Shown piece by piece: positions 24,440 through 37,600 of a DNA stretch of 64,000 nucleotides (positions within the stretch are counted from its first letter, which is position 1; each line of letters starts with the position of its first letter). The notes below the pieces were generated by a model that worked only from the letters and a program-made list of their open reading frames with translations, ran no database searches and was not told the DNA's origin. Made by a program: the position numbers and the translations under genes. The stretch is from Acorus gramineus. Lineage: Eukaryota > Streptophyta > Magnoliopsida > Acorales > Acoraceae. The DNA lies in the NCBI GenBank assembly GCA_030737835.1, contig CM060850.1:4470015-4534014 (forward strand), given 5' to 3'.

Positions 24440-25340
24440 CCCATATTAACTAATTTTTTAGATAAATAAATATTTTTTTTATTGAATTAGATATTATAAT
24501 ATGTTTTTCATTTCAAACATTTTAGGGGTATTTTAATTGTAAAATCGACAGGTCAACATTGACCGGGCATTTTCTTGGAAGCATCATTCTTCAAAAAAAA
24601 AAATACTATATTTTTTTAATTCTATTTCACCATAGTAAACCCAAAAAATTGTTTCTACGGGAAATGAAAAAAATATTTTATAAAAAATTTCATGTAGATC
24701 TCTATCAAATAGATCTAAACAATCTAATATGATAGATTAAATCTAATAAGTTAGAACAGATTAAATATGTCCCCACATATATATGATGAGATCAATATAA
24801 ATTGGAATTAGAATTTTAATTTTAATTTAATTTTTAAAATCTAATTTTAAATTTAAATATAAAATTGGAAGCTTTAATTTTAAAATTAACATAAAATTTA
24901 ATACTAGAACTTCATAAAATTTAATACTAGAACTTAAGAACATGGAGAATAAAAAAAATTAAGATTAAAGTTTATTCTATTATTCTTATACACGTCCTCC
25001 ACTTATGATAACTGTCAATTATTGCAATTAAAATTGATCTTGTACTAATTTTGTCATAAGAAAATAATCGAGGATGAGTTTGCTATGTTGGCCTAATGTT
25101 TTTCTACATAATAATTCGAATTGGAAATTAAACTAATGCTTATGTACCAAGTTCTTTCCATTTTTTTTTTTTTATTAAGATAGAACTTCATACGTACGAA
25201 AGTATGCTTGGTTGCTGGGGGGTGTCAACGGAGTCTGACACATTGTCATGGGTAATTGCATAATAAATACATAGAAATATAATACGTAATCGCATAATAA
25301 ATACAAAACAGACTAGGGAAAATAATATTAATGAGAATAA
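24440..25340. repeat. diverged third copy of the ATPase upstream region
   Basis: Homologous in order to 21669-22395, then 23370-23442, then 24276-24440, i.e. the upstream region without either MITE. It is visibly more diverged than units 1 and 2 are from each other, so this local duplication is older than the gene duplication. Confidence 0.8.
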
Positions 25341-27255
25341 ATATAAAAAAACAAACAAAATCAAATATACTCAATAAACTGCCAATCAAGACTCGAGTGG
25401 CGCGTTCGAGGCGATGGTGTTGGATTTCGATAAAACCCCAAAATTCTGTATCCCATGCCAATAGAAGAAGAAAATAGAAGAACATAATTTTTTAAAAAAA
25501 ATTAGAATAGTTACCACGATTTTATTTTTTATTTTGAAGTACAATTTTGAAAGATGTAAGAAGACATAAAAAAAGTACAAGGAAAAGAGAAGAATATATG
25601 TACATGTTGTTATTGCTATGAGAATCTCGATGGAAAGTCTTCTGCTTTTAGTTTTTATTTTTTTTGCATTTTCTTACACAATGATAAACAATTATAGGAT
25701 GGGAATTAAAAAGGAAAATTAGAGTCCTTAATAGGTCTTTTTTATACATAAAATGAATTTGTACTCATTTAATAAACGCATAATTGAACGTGCATAAGAG
25801 ATGTATTATTTAATTAATTTTATCAAAATTAAATCACAACTTAATAAATATAATTAACGCCATTTAAAGATTTGACACTCAACAATATCTAAAAATGACG
25901 GGCCGGCCCACTAAGTCCATGAAGCAGCTCATCGGCCTGGCGAGCCCTGCCCGACATGGCCCAGCAAAGTTCACAGGCATGTCTAACACGGCCCTTTAGT
26001 GGTGCACTTCTACTTGAAAGTCACGTGAAACAAATTTGATTATGATTTCACTCCAAAAAAAAATAAAAAGATCATGAGTGATAGAATTGCATGAATGTAC
26101 TCATTTTAAATAGGGAGCTCTCTTTCCACCCCTCTAAGAGAGTTTGAGAGAGATAGGAAAAAAGAAGAGAAAAAAAAAATGAAAAGAAAGAAAGAGCTGA
26201 TCATGAATTACAGACCAAGTAACGTGGAAGAAGACAAACTAACTGATCATGAATTCAAAAACCACATAAGAAGAAAAAAAGATAGCAGACCAAGTAATTT
26301 TTTCATTCAATCTCTGTCAATTATATAAGATGTTGATCAAAGTGAACTGAACAATCTACCACTTCTCGACCCGAGCGCCCCCCCCCCCACCCCTAGTCCC
26401 CTCCTTAATCCCCAGCACCGCTCAACGCCACCTCCACCTTGGCAGCTGCTCTTTTCTCTTTTCCTCATTCTTCAAATAGAATTTTATATTTTCTTGTTAT
26501 TGATATTTTTATTTTTGGTTCTTTAATTTATTTATTAAAAAGTTATCAATTTCTTTGTTTTTCTCTTCTTTTACTTTTGTTTGTTACTTATTTGTTTTTA
26601 TTTGACTGTAATTTATTTAATTTGTTAGCTTTTTTTTTTATGAAAAAATTAATTTTAAGTGATTTTTTTTAATGTGTCATAACATTGTCACGTTATATGA
26701 TAACTCCCTCAATAAATAATTTAACGGGTAAGCAAAGAAAAAAGAGACAGAAAATAATCAATTGAAAAGAAAACAAAAAAAAAAAACATAGAAAAATGTA
26801 ATAGTTATAACATATATAAAGACACTTTAACATGCTAAAATAATCCAAAGATGGACTTAAAAAATAATGGATTCAAAAAAATAAATAGAATTAATTCCCC
26901 ACTCCCTGCACGCATGTGCCAGGCCTTTAAAATCACAAGGGCACGCATTCGAATATTCGATTAATTTATAGACAAACTTTTTCAACTATATATATGTGAA
27001 ACAAGCTTCAAAAGTTTGAAACAAAGCGACACGCGCAAAAAAATGATGAAAAAAAAATATTGATCTGCATTTTTAAACATATTTTATTACAGTGTCCACA
27101 AGCATAAAATAGACTCTACTACATATTCTATTTTTTAGAAAAGAATGTGTAATTTTTTTTTTATTATTAAGAAGGTCCAAACTCAGGCTGTATGATGATG
27201 TTATTTATATATGCACCATAAAGTTCTCCCAATCGAAGGGGGAGAAAAAAAAAAA
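25341..27255. other. upstream spacer present in unit 2 only
   Basis: AT-rich, no gene. Contains the LTR fragment above, a purine-rich stretch (26140-26200), a C-homopolymer of about twelve bases near 26380, and T-rich sequence with meaningless open frames (26440-26670). Lost from unit 1 by the deletion that also removed the right end of MITE 1. Confidence 0.6.
25678..25884 (-). mobile_element. copia-type LTR fragment, minus strand
   Basis: The reverse complement starts tgttgagtgtcaaat, a typical copia LTR start, and continues similar to 29324-29500 through words like cataagagatgta and actcatttaata. The 3' part of the LTR is missing. Confidence 0.5.
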
Positions 27256-27359
27256 AAGTATATACAAAGGACATGTGAGGTCTCAAAATCCTATTAATAA
27301 CAGTCGGTGAAGTGGTGACGTGTGAGTTCCGTGTCCCGCACGCATAGCTTGCCAAAGCA

Positions 27360-27920
27360 TCCGGACAGGTAGGCCTGTCAACGGGTCCGATTCAAGATAA
27401 ACCCGGACATGATCCGTTTGATTGTTGGGTCCTTTGAATCAAATCCATATCGGGTCTCGGATCGAGTCGATCCATTAACACGTTCAGGCAAGACAAAGAG
27501 AAATTCATAAACTTTTCAAGAGCGTACAATGGCTTCATTTTTTTTCTTTTTAATAGAGTCTAATGTATTATAAATAATTCTTCACTATTTTGATTTTTAA
27601 ATGTTTTATGAGAGAACATTTAGAATACGGTTTGAATTATGTTTTTATGTGAAGTTAAAAGGTTGTAAAAATATTTCAAATGTTTAAAATTTTAAATAAT
27701 TCTTCCATATTTAGTTATAAATGTTTGGTTGAATCATGAGTGTTAAGTTGGATAATAAATTTAAAAAATTACATAATATTTGAGTTGGGTCAATCGGGTT
27801 CATAGGATCGGGTCGGGATGGACTCAGACCTAACTCGTTTTGATTATCAGGTCCTTCGGGTTAGGTATTTACGCCTTTTATCGGGCTGGGTCCGAGTAGA
27901 CCCGCAACCCTTTAGGTGGT
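27360..27920. mobile_element. unclassified GGTC-rich repeat, unit 2
   Basis: Copy of 11100-11670: ggcctgtcaacgggtc start and gacccgcaaccc end, no coding capacity. Confidence 0.35.
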
Positions 27921-28847
27921 AGAGAACTAGCATGAAATGTATTATCATACTAGTTTGGAGAAATATCAAAGTTTTGAGAATAAATTGTTCTAATTTTATA
28001 TGATAATTTTTTTATCAATTTGTTTATATTTTTATTTGTTAAAATTAAAACAAAAGAATGAGGTAAATGTTATTTCATCATTTAGATAAAACAAAAAATT
28101 TCTATTTTCATTTAAAAAATGGGACAATTGTATGCGCTTTATCCTGATTATTTTTTTATGCTAAACGAGATAAGCTGTCATCCCTCTCACTTCTTATTTC
28201 CACAATTACCCTTTATCCCTCCACTTATTCATGTGCCAAACTAGCCCTTGATATGTACTAAAAAGAATATAAAAAGCGTGTGAATTACAAACTAGGTTGC
28301 ACATATCATTTTCTCATGATAAAAAAATGATGATACATTAAGTTTTACAGCCCATTTTACAGTTTTATACACTTTGATAGTGCAATATATACATTACACT
28401 ATTAAAGTGTATGAGATTCTATCATAATGCATGGAATAAAAAAATTTTTTTAAAAAAAAATATATTATTGTATCTTTGTACATATTTTATTTCGTATAAC
28501 CATCTATATTTTAATTGAAGAATATATAATTTAAATAAAAAAAAACATCGTGGACTGTAAATGAAACTTTGAAATGGGACATATCATGTATCTTTCGTGA
28601 CAAGATGAAGTCAGAATTTTAAATCACTAATGGGCCTAAGGCTAAGAGCCCAGGCCTACAATAAACGCTGGTGTTTCAGTCACGCTTCAATGCCGACGGG
28701 TCTTGGGGCGTAGTGTCGGTTAGCGAGGAACTTTAAACACACGGGCAATGTGGATATGAAAATGATAGCAAAGTCATTTTACGATCACACGTTTTGAGAC
28801 TTTTTAAAGTATGCATATGTCTAATAAATTACGTGTTTTTTTTTTAA

Positions 28848-28849
<2 letters not shown>

Positions 28850-28902
<53 letters not shown>
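28850..28902. repeat. (AT)n microsatellite, unit 2
   Basis: About 26 AT repeats. The unit-1 equivalent has about ten. Confidence 0.95.
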
Positions 28903-28904
<2 letters not shown>

Positions 28905-28964
28905 CAATAAAGTAAATACATATTATGGGAAGATAAATTAACGAATTTCATTCAACCATATCAT

Positions 28965-31900
28965 GTCTCTGTGAACTGCGCTTCTTAGTTTTTTTTTTTA
29001 AATCCTGTCAAGTTGAGGATGTGGGGAATAGCCCCTTAAGACACAATAGTACTCGTTGATGAAATCTTAAAAAACAGTCATTCTCATGACCTAAAGTTTA
29101 TTACGGAACATTGTCGAGATATGCCACGTGGTGACTGGTTATTTGAATAAACTCTACATATAAAGCACATACACTCCACATGAAAAAAGAACGACAATTC
29201 TACCTTACCAAATTATTCCAACCGAGACATTATTAACTTAAACGTCGAAGACTCTTTGACATGCATTACATCGGTGTGTTACAAATTTTTTTAAGTAAAG
29301 CCTACATGGATCACATTATTAGGTATTGATGACTGTCAAATAAATAATGAGTGGTGTTGATTATACCTACTCAATTGTGATTTAATTTTTTATAAGGTTA
29401 AATATACATCTCTTATGTACGTTCAATTACACGTGTATTAAATGAGTACATGAGGTTCCTACTCCAAACCCTAATTTATCTTTCTCATACACATCCCATC
29501 ATTGTATGAGAGAAGGCAAAAGAGAGAGGGACTTGTAAGTAGAAGACTTACCATCATATTCTTAAAACAATGACGACATGTACGCATATTATTGATTTTT
29601 CTTCATTGATCTGCATGAGATCTAGGGTTTAGGGGTTTTATTAAAATCCCAACACGGTGTCCCAATTCAGACGATCTTCTGACATCTTTTTCGTCTACTC
29701 CAATTTTACGTGAAGCGTCTAAGAAAAAGACACATCAACATCCAACTTAATGTATATCATTGCTGTCATATGTGATGTTGGCTTATCCTTGTTGCTTAAC
29801 AGTATCAGTACCCATAGAGAATCCTTGGCGGTGGTTTTGACTAGATTAGAAACTCTGCAAATAAATTACTAAACTATAAAGCAATTGTAGTTCACTTTGT
29901 TTCTTGATCTCTATAGAGATGACAAATCGTTCTCTACAATATACTAAAAACTATAATATCAGGCTGATGCACTAAATGGTAAAAGGCATTATTCATATTA
30001 ACTACCAGAATCATATCCAATTTATATCATAAAATAGTATATTAGATTTCATAGATTGAATTAGAATTACAAAAATGGTTAAGTGTATCAGTCCTTGTGA
30101 GGGATAACGCCTAATTATATTTCAATGTATAAAAATGATGAATCATGTGAACTTCTTATTTGTGATGAAACGGTCATGTACAGTTTTTATTATGAAAGAT
30201 ATTCTCAGTAGATTTTGATTAGTTCATTCAAATAAAAAATGAGAAATACAATAGTTCACTAGGTAAAATAATCATAACCATGTGGATTAAATTTAAAAAA
30301 TACCTAAAAACTATTTCACCGTTGGCAGGATGAATTAAAATATTGATATAGTACATGAAACTCGTATAAATAAAATTAAACTTGATCATTGGGTTATTGA
30401 CTGGCCTAAATTTGGGAATGATTTGATATATTAGTAGGGATAAAAACATTAATAAACATTCGTATATGGATGTCCCTCGATTTTATGTTTCCACGTGTTC
30501 ACTGACACGGGACTGCAAAGGAAACAAATTTCCATCAACTATTAATCAATGCATCGAATGAATGCGGCGGTTGACGATATTGAAGCTCTGCTTTAACCAC
30601 ACTCATGTCTAATAATAATAATAAAGTAATGGCAAATGCCAAAGGTTGCTTGGCTTACAAAGAATCATATGCTGCTCTGTTTACTTTGAACTATTCAACT
30701 TTTGAACAGGATTTTAACGCTAGTACCTCCTCAGATATATTGAAAAGGATTCGGAGATTCAGCTTTTTCGAAAATATGGATTTCAAATAGATTTGAAGGA
30801 AGCTTCCTTTTTCCATATTCTTAAAATAACAAGATTTTTTTTGAGAAAGACAAGTATAAATTAACTTATATTATATACAAACTCTTTGTTCTAATCAAAC
30901 CTATTCTACGTAGGAAGATAGAGATACCTCCTTATTAATAATGAGATTTAAGATCAAATCTTGTAGATTGACATAGAAAGATTTGATCAAGAAAAATACT
31001 TACTAATCATAAAAAAAACTCTTTGTTTATAAACGGATTTGAAGATTATGCATCTTGCAAACATGTAAATTGTCCAAATCTGTTTTCAAAATGCATTGAA
31101 GATTTTAGTTTTCATATCTTTTATCTAATTTGAAGGTATTTTCAGAAAGAGTTTGTAATTTTTGAAAAAAAAAACAAAACACAGCTTTTTATTTTTAAAA
31201 ATTTAAAATCTAAAAAAAAATAAGATTCTTTATAAACTAATTTTCTTAAAAACATGGACCAATCAAAAAATTTTAAAAATAGGTTATGTGAAAAAAATAT
31301 TTTTAAACTAGGTTTAAGTGAAAAAAATATTTTAAAAATTATTTTCCAAACATGGCTGTGTTTGAAATAACCTGCAGCTGTTTTGATTTTTTTTCTTCTA
31401 AAGAAACAAAAAGACGAATGTCATTTTCGTGGGAGCGAACTTTCATTTTCAATATATATATGTACGACTGTAGAGATGATTTTGATGTTTATATCATATT
31501 AACAACTTTGACAACAATATTTGGTTTCACGTTTGATTCATGAATGCCAATTCACCCCAAACCTGGAAAGAAAACTAAATATATCATCATTTTAATACAC
31601 ACTTGGTTTGCAAAGTGACAATACGAGATCCATCACAAATAAGAAACTCGAGTACCAATAAAGAACAATGGGGCTGCAAATAGTGTGGACTACAAAAAGG
31701 GTTAGATATATCATTTTTTAAAGAACAAACATCATATGAACGATAAAATTTTAAGTGGTTTGGCCCAAGCATGCATCATTTGGCAAAATAAGAGAGCTTT
31801 TTTTTTTATGATAAGAGTATAATGTATCTAACTAATTAATTAAGATCAAAACTTAACCAAACCTTATCAATCAGGTGCCCACCCCAACATAATTTCATTA

Positions 31901-34259
31901 AATACCATGTGAGTATATTGGATATGAGGCATATCTCAACATATTCAATATTTAATATAAGATTTAACTCATAGCGATCTCATGTGTTTAACATATAATT
32001 TATTTATTTTTTGAAAATTTTTATATGAATTCATTTTTTATTCAAGACTAATCACACACGATGAAATTTAACATTAATTAAATTTTAATCTCCACCAACT
32101 CTCTTAGCTCTAAGCCCCCTTTTGGGTAGAAAAATGGGTGTGATATATGGTGGAATATGAATAAATAAACATATAAGGTTCATTTATGCCATTCATAAAT
32201 CATTAACGGATTGTTTGAAAACTCATTTAAAAAGTACTACTGTGTATAAAGTATCTTAATAAAACTCTATTATTAAAAAACTCATTTCCTTTTTAAAAAA
32301 AAAGCATATATTTTTCGTAACAAAAATTGAAACCATTAATTTTTTTAATTATGTATGTTTCTCAAGAATCATTTGAAAACACGTTTACAATTTTTAATTC
32401 TTATAAAATTAAAAGCCATTTCAAACGTGATTTCAAACACTAGGTCTAATAAATCTACTTCCCAATTCACCCAAGGTGATTAAAAAAAAAAATCTGGTGC
32501 TGCCGAGCTTTCCTCCGTTAGTTTTCGCACTTCAATCAATAACGGACGCTTAAAAAAGGAATATTAGTTGGTGATTCAGACAAGGCAACGCCGCTTCCAG
32601 ACGTTCAGCCCGTCTCGTACAAGACATAATAATACTATTATCATGGTTCGTCCGAGAGGCGTAAAGTTGGCCACCGCAAAACAAAATATACGTAGCACGT
32701 GCTAAAGGGGGTCCTCCGCCCAATCCATCCAGCGCTGCAGCTCCATTTGATGAACCTATCTTTCAATGCAGTGGAGAAAAAACAAAAGTGGGGAGTGGGG
32801 GTTTTTTAAATATTCTTCCCAACACTTTTTAGTTCAACTCCTCCACGTGCTCGTGTGCTGTCTGGGAAAACTAGTATTGATCAAGATTCACTCAAAAGTG
32901 TGGATTTCACTTTATTTTAAAAAAATTACTCCTGTAGATTATTAGATGTGATCATGCTGAAACAAAATGGAAATTAACAAGGCTTTTCTTCTTGCCTATC
33001 ATTCCCTCATGCAAAAAAAAAAAAAAAAAAAAAACATGGTTTGGGTGATTTGGTTTTTGTAAGAAACTAAAATTTACAAATTACAATCGCGTTTCCAATC
33101 TCTCCAAATTTTATTGTTTTGTTAGAAAGCGTGATATAATTTCTTTTGTAATTTTTGAATTTTAATTCAAAAAAACTTTGAAGAGCATATGTATATGTTT
33201 TTGGGATTCAATTTTCCAAAGCAAAAAATGTATGATCATGAAGATCAAACTATGTTGGCAAACACACTGTTAATTAATACATGTGTTGATTTATTATTTG
33301 TTAGATATTTTCCCTATCAAATCCTAATAATAAAAAAATTCATAGTCATGCAAAATTTGATGATGGAAACCTTTTGATGATGCAAAATTATAGAATTTGT
33401 AACCAATAAATCATGATTTCGAGTCCAAATATTTATCTATAAAAAATGTAAATTTTTTTTTATACTAATGTTATCACTGTGTAAAAACTAAGAGTATTTA
33501 ATGATATTTATTCTTATTATCTAGACTACGTAAACTTTTTTGTTCTATGAAATCTACATAAACTAAATTTTTGGGACTCAATGAAGAATTTTCCTTTCTT
33601 GACATAGTTATTAAACTGAACCCTAAGTAGGCTAAGTTGTTGGATGATGTTCTTGTTCTCTATGCCAAAGAAATGTAATTTTACTTTCTTTGATTTAAAT
33701 TCATCCATTTGCCTTGATCTTTTTATTTCACAAAAAAATGATAACAAAAAATAACTCATTAAGTGAACTGATTGAATTTGTCTCAGTCCAATAATTCCCT
33801 TTATTTTTATGGAGTTAGTTACACTAGCTCCCCTGTCACCTCCCCGTGTTCAACGCCGTTCTAGCCTCAGTCCTATTCCAGTCCTACAAAGCTTTTAATT
33901 TCGTTCAACAAATAAAAAAAAGTTATAGTTGCTATCTTTGAAAAAAAAAAAAAAAGAGGATAGATCCTGTCAATTTATGGGGGTGACTTGTTCAAGTTAA
34001 ATTTGTACAATCAGCTCTCAAGATTCATTTAACCTAAAATCTCCTTATCAAACTTTAATGGAAATTTAATTAATTGAAACCTCTACAACAACTAGATTAA
34101 AACTGCATAATAACGTGCATCAGCAACCCTTTCACAATCGACACCGATGAATTGATGTTTGTCCTAAACTCCTCTTCAGACCTCCAACTAATCCGGGAAT
34201 TATAATAATCTTTGTATTTCCAAAACCAACTCAATCGACCAATTTTGTTCTTTTATAAT
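28965..34259. other. intergenic spacer between the ATPase duplication and the kinesin gene
   Basis: Unique AT-rich sequence apart from the LTR above. Several homopolymer A/T runs and no protein-like frames. The stretch 32560-32900 is GC-richer, but I recognise no gene in it. Confidence 0.55.
29324..29654 (+). mobile_element. copia-type solo LTR
   Basis: Starts tattgatgactgtcaaat (compare tgttgagtgtcaaat in the copy at 25884) and ends aaaatcccaaca, giving the tgttg...caaca termini typical of Ty1/copia LTRs. The middle includes a leader-like tctagggtttaggg. No internal domain follows and I could not find a matching 5-bp target duplication, so it is old or broken. Confidence 0.5.
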
Positions 34260-34617
34260 TACCGTCCGGTGCAGGGTCCACTTTGTAAATCAACAGAGAG
34301 AGAGAGAGCACTTTTTGCAGAGCGAAGTAAAGAAGCGCAGTTATTCCCGCTCAACCGGTCTCAGTTTTTCAGTTTTTGATTTTTAAAAGCGCGGACAAGC
34401 CCCCGAATCCTAAGACCACCTTCCATTACACGTGTCTTCCACATAAGATCCCCATATCGCCGCCCCCGTCCGAGACGACAGAACCACAACTCTCTCTTTC
34501 ACTCTTTTTGTTTTTTTAATACTTCTCTGATCCAATCTGAAGCGCCAATGCAGATTTAGAGAGAGAGAGAGGGAGAGTGTGTGTGTGTGTGCGCGCGCGC
34601 TTTGAAGGCGATCTTCA
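34260..34617 (+). promoter_or_regulatory. probable promoter and 5' leader of the kinesin gene
   Basis: A (GA)n run near 34294-34308 and a composite (GA)n-(GT)n-(GC)n run at 34560-34600 precede the start codon, as is common in plant leaders. A minimal upstream ORF, ATG to TAG of four codons, lies at 34548-34559. No clear TATA box. Confidence 0.45.
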
Positions 34618-37600
34618 ATGGCGAGGAGGAGTAGCTCACCGTTCGGACTGCGGCGGCCTTCGAGTAGCTCGTCCTCCTCCTCTTCCCTCATGAGCGGGAG
34701 ACTCATCCCCCGCTCCTCCCCCCAGATTTACGGCGGATTCTCCTCCTCCAGATCCTCGACCCCCAGCCGTGGCCGCAGTGACCGGACGAGGGAGCGGTCG
34801 CCGGTCCCCATCGGTTTCGCTTCATCCGAGGACTTGATCGGGTTGGATGACGTGCCGAGGTCGTCTGGTAGCGATAGCATCTCGGTCACCGTCAGATTTA
34901 GGCCGCTGAGGTATCTCAGATCTGGTTTTTGGTGTTTGATTGATTTTGGATATTTTTGAGGCGTCTCTGAATCTCTCGTTTTGTTTTTTATTTTTATTGT
35001 GACCCAGTGAGAGAGAGTTTCAAAGAGGGGATGAGATCGCCTGGTATGCAGATGGGGATAAGATTGTCCGGAGTGAGGTTAATCATGCCACGGCTTACGC
35101 GTTTGGTGAGTTTGTTTGGGGATTTTAATTGTGTATCGATTGATGTTGCTTGTTTTTATTGAATGTGTGTTTTGGAATTGAATTGAAGCTGGACAGTAGC
35201 ATGTATAGTTCTCACCTTTGCATGTTAGAAGGGATGAATGTAGATATTGGAAGGCTATTAAAATCATCTCTGATGAAATTTAAGGATAGTTTGTGAATGA
35301 ACAATCATCAACAAGGACGATATTGTGAAGAAAGGAACTAGCATAAGGTCAGTTGCCTTAATAAGTTAATAACCATGTCCAATAGCTATAAGGGTATGAA
35401 AACTGAAAAAAAAAAACAAACTCATGCTGGACTGACCTTTGTTGGTAATCTATAAACATTTGGTATAATGCCATTTGTAATGTCGGATTGAAGTGGTTGT
35501 CAAACAGGTCATGTTGATGTTAGTGTTCCTGTTCATGTGTTTTTAATTTAATAATCAGTTATTAGAATGCTGGCATTTGGAATTAGAATTCCTGGGTCAG
35601 GGCAAAGGATGCCATTGTAGTATCTCATATCTTCTGGTGTTGTTTCTCCAGCTTTTTTTTTCTCCCTTTCTTTTATGTTTTAATTTCTATTTATTCCATG
35701 GACTGTACGCCAATGAATAATAATCCTTGGTGGTAGCTGCTTCTACCAGTTTCTCAAAAAAAAAAGGAGGGGGGTGGGCTGTAATAATATCGTAGCTAGT
35801 GGGCTGTCAAGCATAACTTGGAGGGTCTGTATAGAGGAAATCAACAATGTAACCATTTTATTTGTGGCATACTTTTATATATAGCAATTTAGAGAGTGCC
35901 TGAAAGCTTGGATGAACACTCTTGATGCGCATGAGTATAGCATTTGAATGTTGCATGAAAAATATTTATTTCCATTGGCCTCATACCTTATTCACACTTC
36001 TTCTCTCCCTCTATCTGTCTTTCTTAGCCTCTCCTTTTCAAATATGTCTTTTCACAGATAGAGTGTTTGGGCCTTCCACAACCTCCAAGACGGTGTATGA
36101 TGTAGCTGCTCGGCCTGTCGTTAAGGGTGCCATGGAAGGCATTAACGGTATGCACGTTTTCTTTCGGGCTATGCTACTTGAAGTAATCCTTGTTTTTTAC
36201 TTCTTTTAGTAAAACTATTGGTCATGTAACATTTTTCCTCAATTTTATTCTTTCTTGAGAGGGCCATTGCATGGAGCAAAATTAAAGTGCTTGGGCCAAC
36301 AGGACAAAATCTTGGATCTAAGCCCTGCTTTGTGCCAGACAAAAAAAGGCCAAATGTTCTGATCATATCCCGTATTCTTCTTCCAACCACCCTGTATTTA
36401 TGTGGGACAGCTCTGGATGATGGCCTTTAATTATATTTTTTATTGTTGGACAGATGGATAAAACGTAGGAGAGTATAACCTGAAATTGATTTTCTTCTCA
36501 ATTTTATGCCTGCACTTGTGCTGGTTTACTTTCTAACCTTCTTTCATTCCCTCTGATTTGCTTTTTCTGGCTGGTTGTGTTCTATTTCATGTTTATTATG
36601 GCTTGCAGCATCAATCAAGCATGGGTATGAATTTTGCATAAACATTAGCTACGCATGAGGTTTCATTTTTTTCCTGGTATTCATAATCTGAATTTCCTTT
36701 TTTCTTATCTGTTCTGAACCTGTTTATCTCAGAACCACATTATTTTTTAATCAAGAAAATGTTTATTTACATGAAGGGAATGTCAATAATTTGGAGATCA
36801 TTCTGGATCATGTATGAAATGATGAGTTGGACTTGTATTGATTTCTGGTGGTTCTTTTTATTATATATTTATATGCATGTGAAAACTGTAGGTACTGTTT
36901 TCGCTTATGGTGTTACTAGCAGTGGGAAGACACACACTATGCATGTAAGTGTTATTCCTCAGAGAAGGTTTATTTTAATTGTACCATTTCTTAGTCTCGA
37001 TATTAATTTCTATGGTTGGTTATCCCTTCATAATGGGTAGACCCTTGACATGACACTGTCATGTAATAGGGATGGGCTGTAATTCCTTTCAGCATATTCC
37101 TATGACAATTTGCCCATATAGCCTTTCATCATCAAGTTATAACGTATTCAAGGATGCTATTTCTGGTGAAATAATGTATTTTCATTCATTTGAAATTTTT
37201 TTTCTTTGTTAAAGCATGTTTGTTAACCTGCGTGTATCCTGTGCTTCTGCATGCTCTTAAAGTTTTAGCTGGATTATTTCGTTTCCTACTGTTATGTGAT
37301 GCTTTTCTAATTCTTGTCATATATGTTGCATCTTTCCAGGGAGATCAACACACACCTGGAATTATACCTTTGGCTATCCAGGATGTCTTCAGCATAATTC
37401 AAGATGTGAGCACATTTCCAGGATACATGTTTTTATGAGAGTAACTGACCAATCAATAAGGTGTTAGCCTTGCTGGTCATCTTGATTGTTACATAAATAT
37501 TCATTTCATATAAAATATGAGATCTTGATATGTCAAAATAACATGTTTCATCCTATCTGTACATGTGCGTGCTCGAATCTGACATGTGTATGTCAAATTT

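Larger units (their letters stand above)
12692..28964. repeat. tandem segmental duplication, unit 2
   Basis: Direct copy of 2006-12676 carrying ATPase copy B. It is 16.3 kb because it holds three blocks missing from unit 1 (14475-15933, 21221-21748, 23101-27258). After 27258 colinearity with unit 1 resumes (11001 onward) and ends at attcaaccatatcat (28964). Confidence 0.93.

Noticed and set aside
26439-26672. 77-codon hydrophobic frame
   Set aside because: T-rich sequence gives Phe/Leu-rich translations by composition alone. No homologous features.
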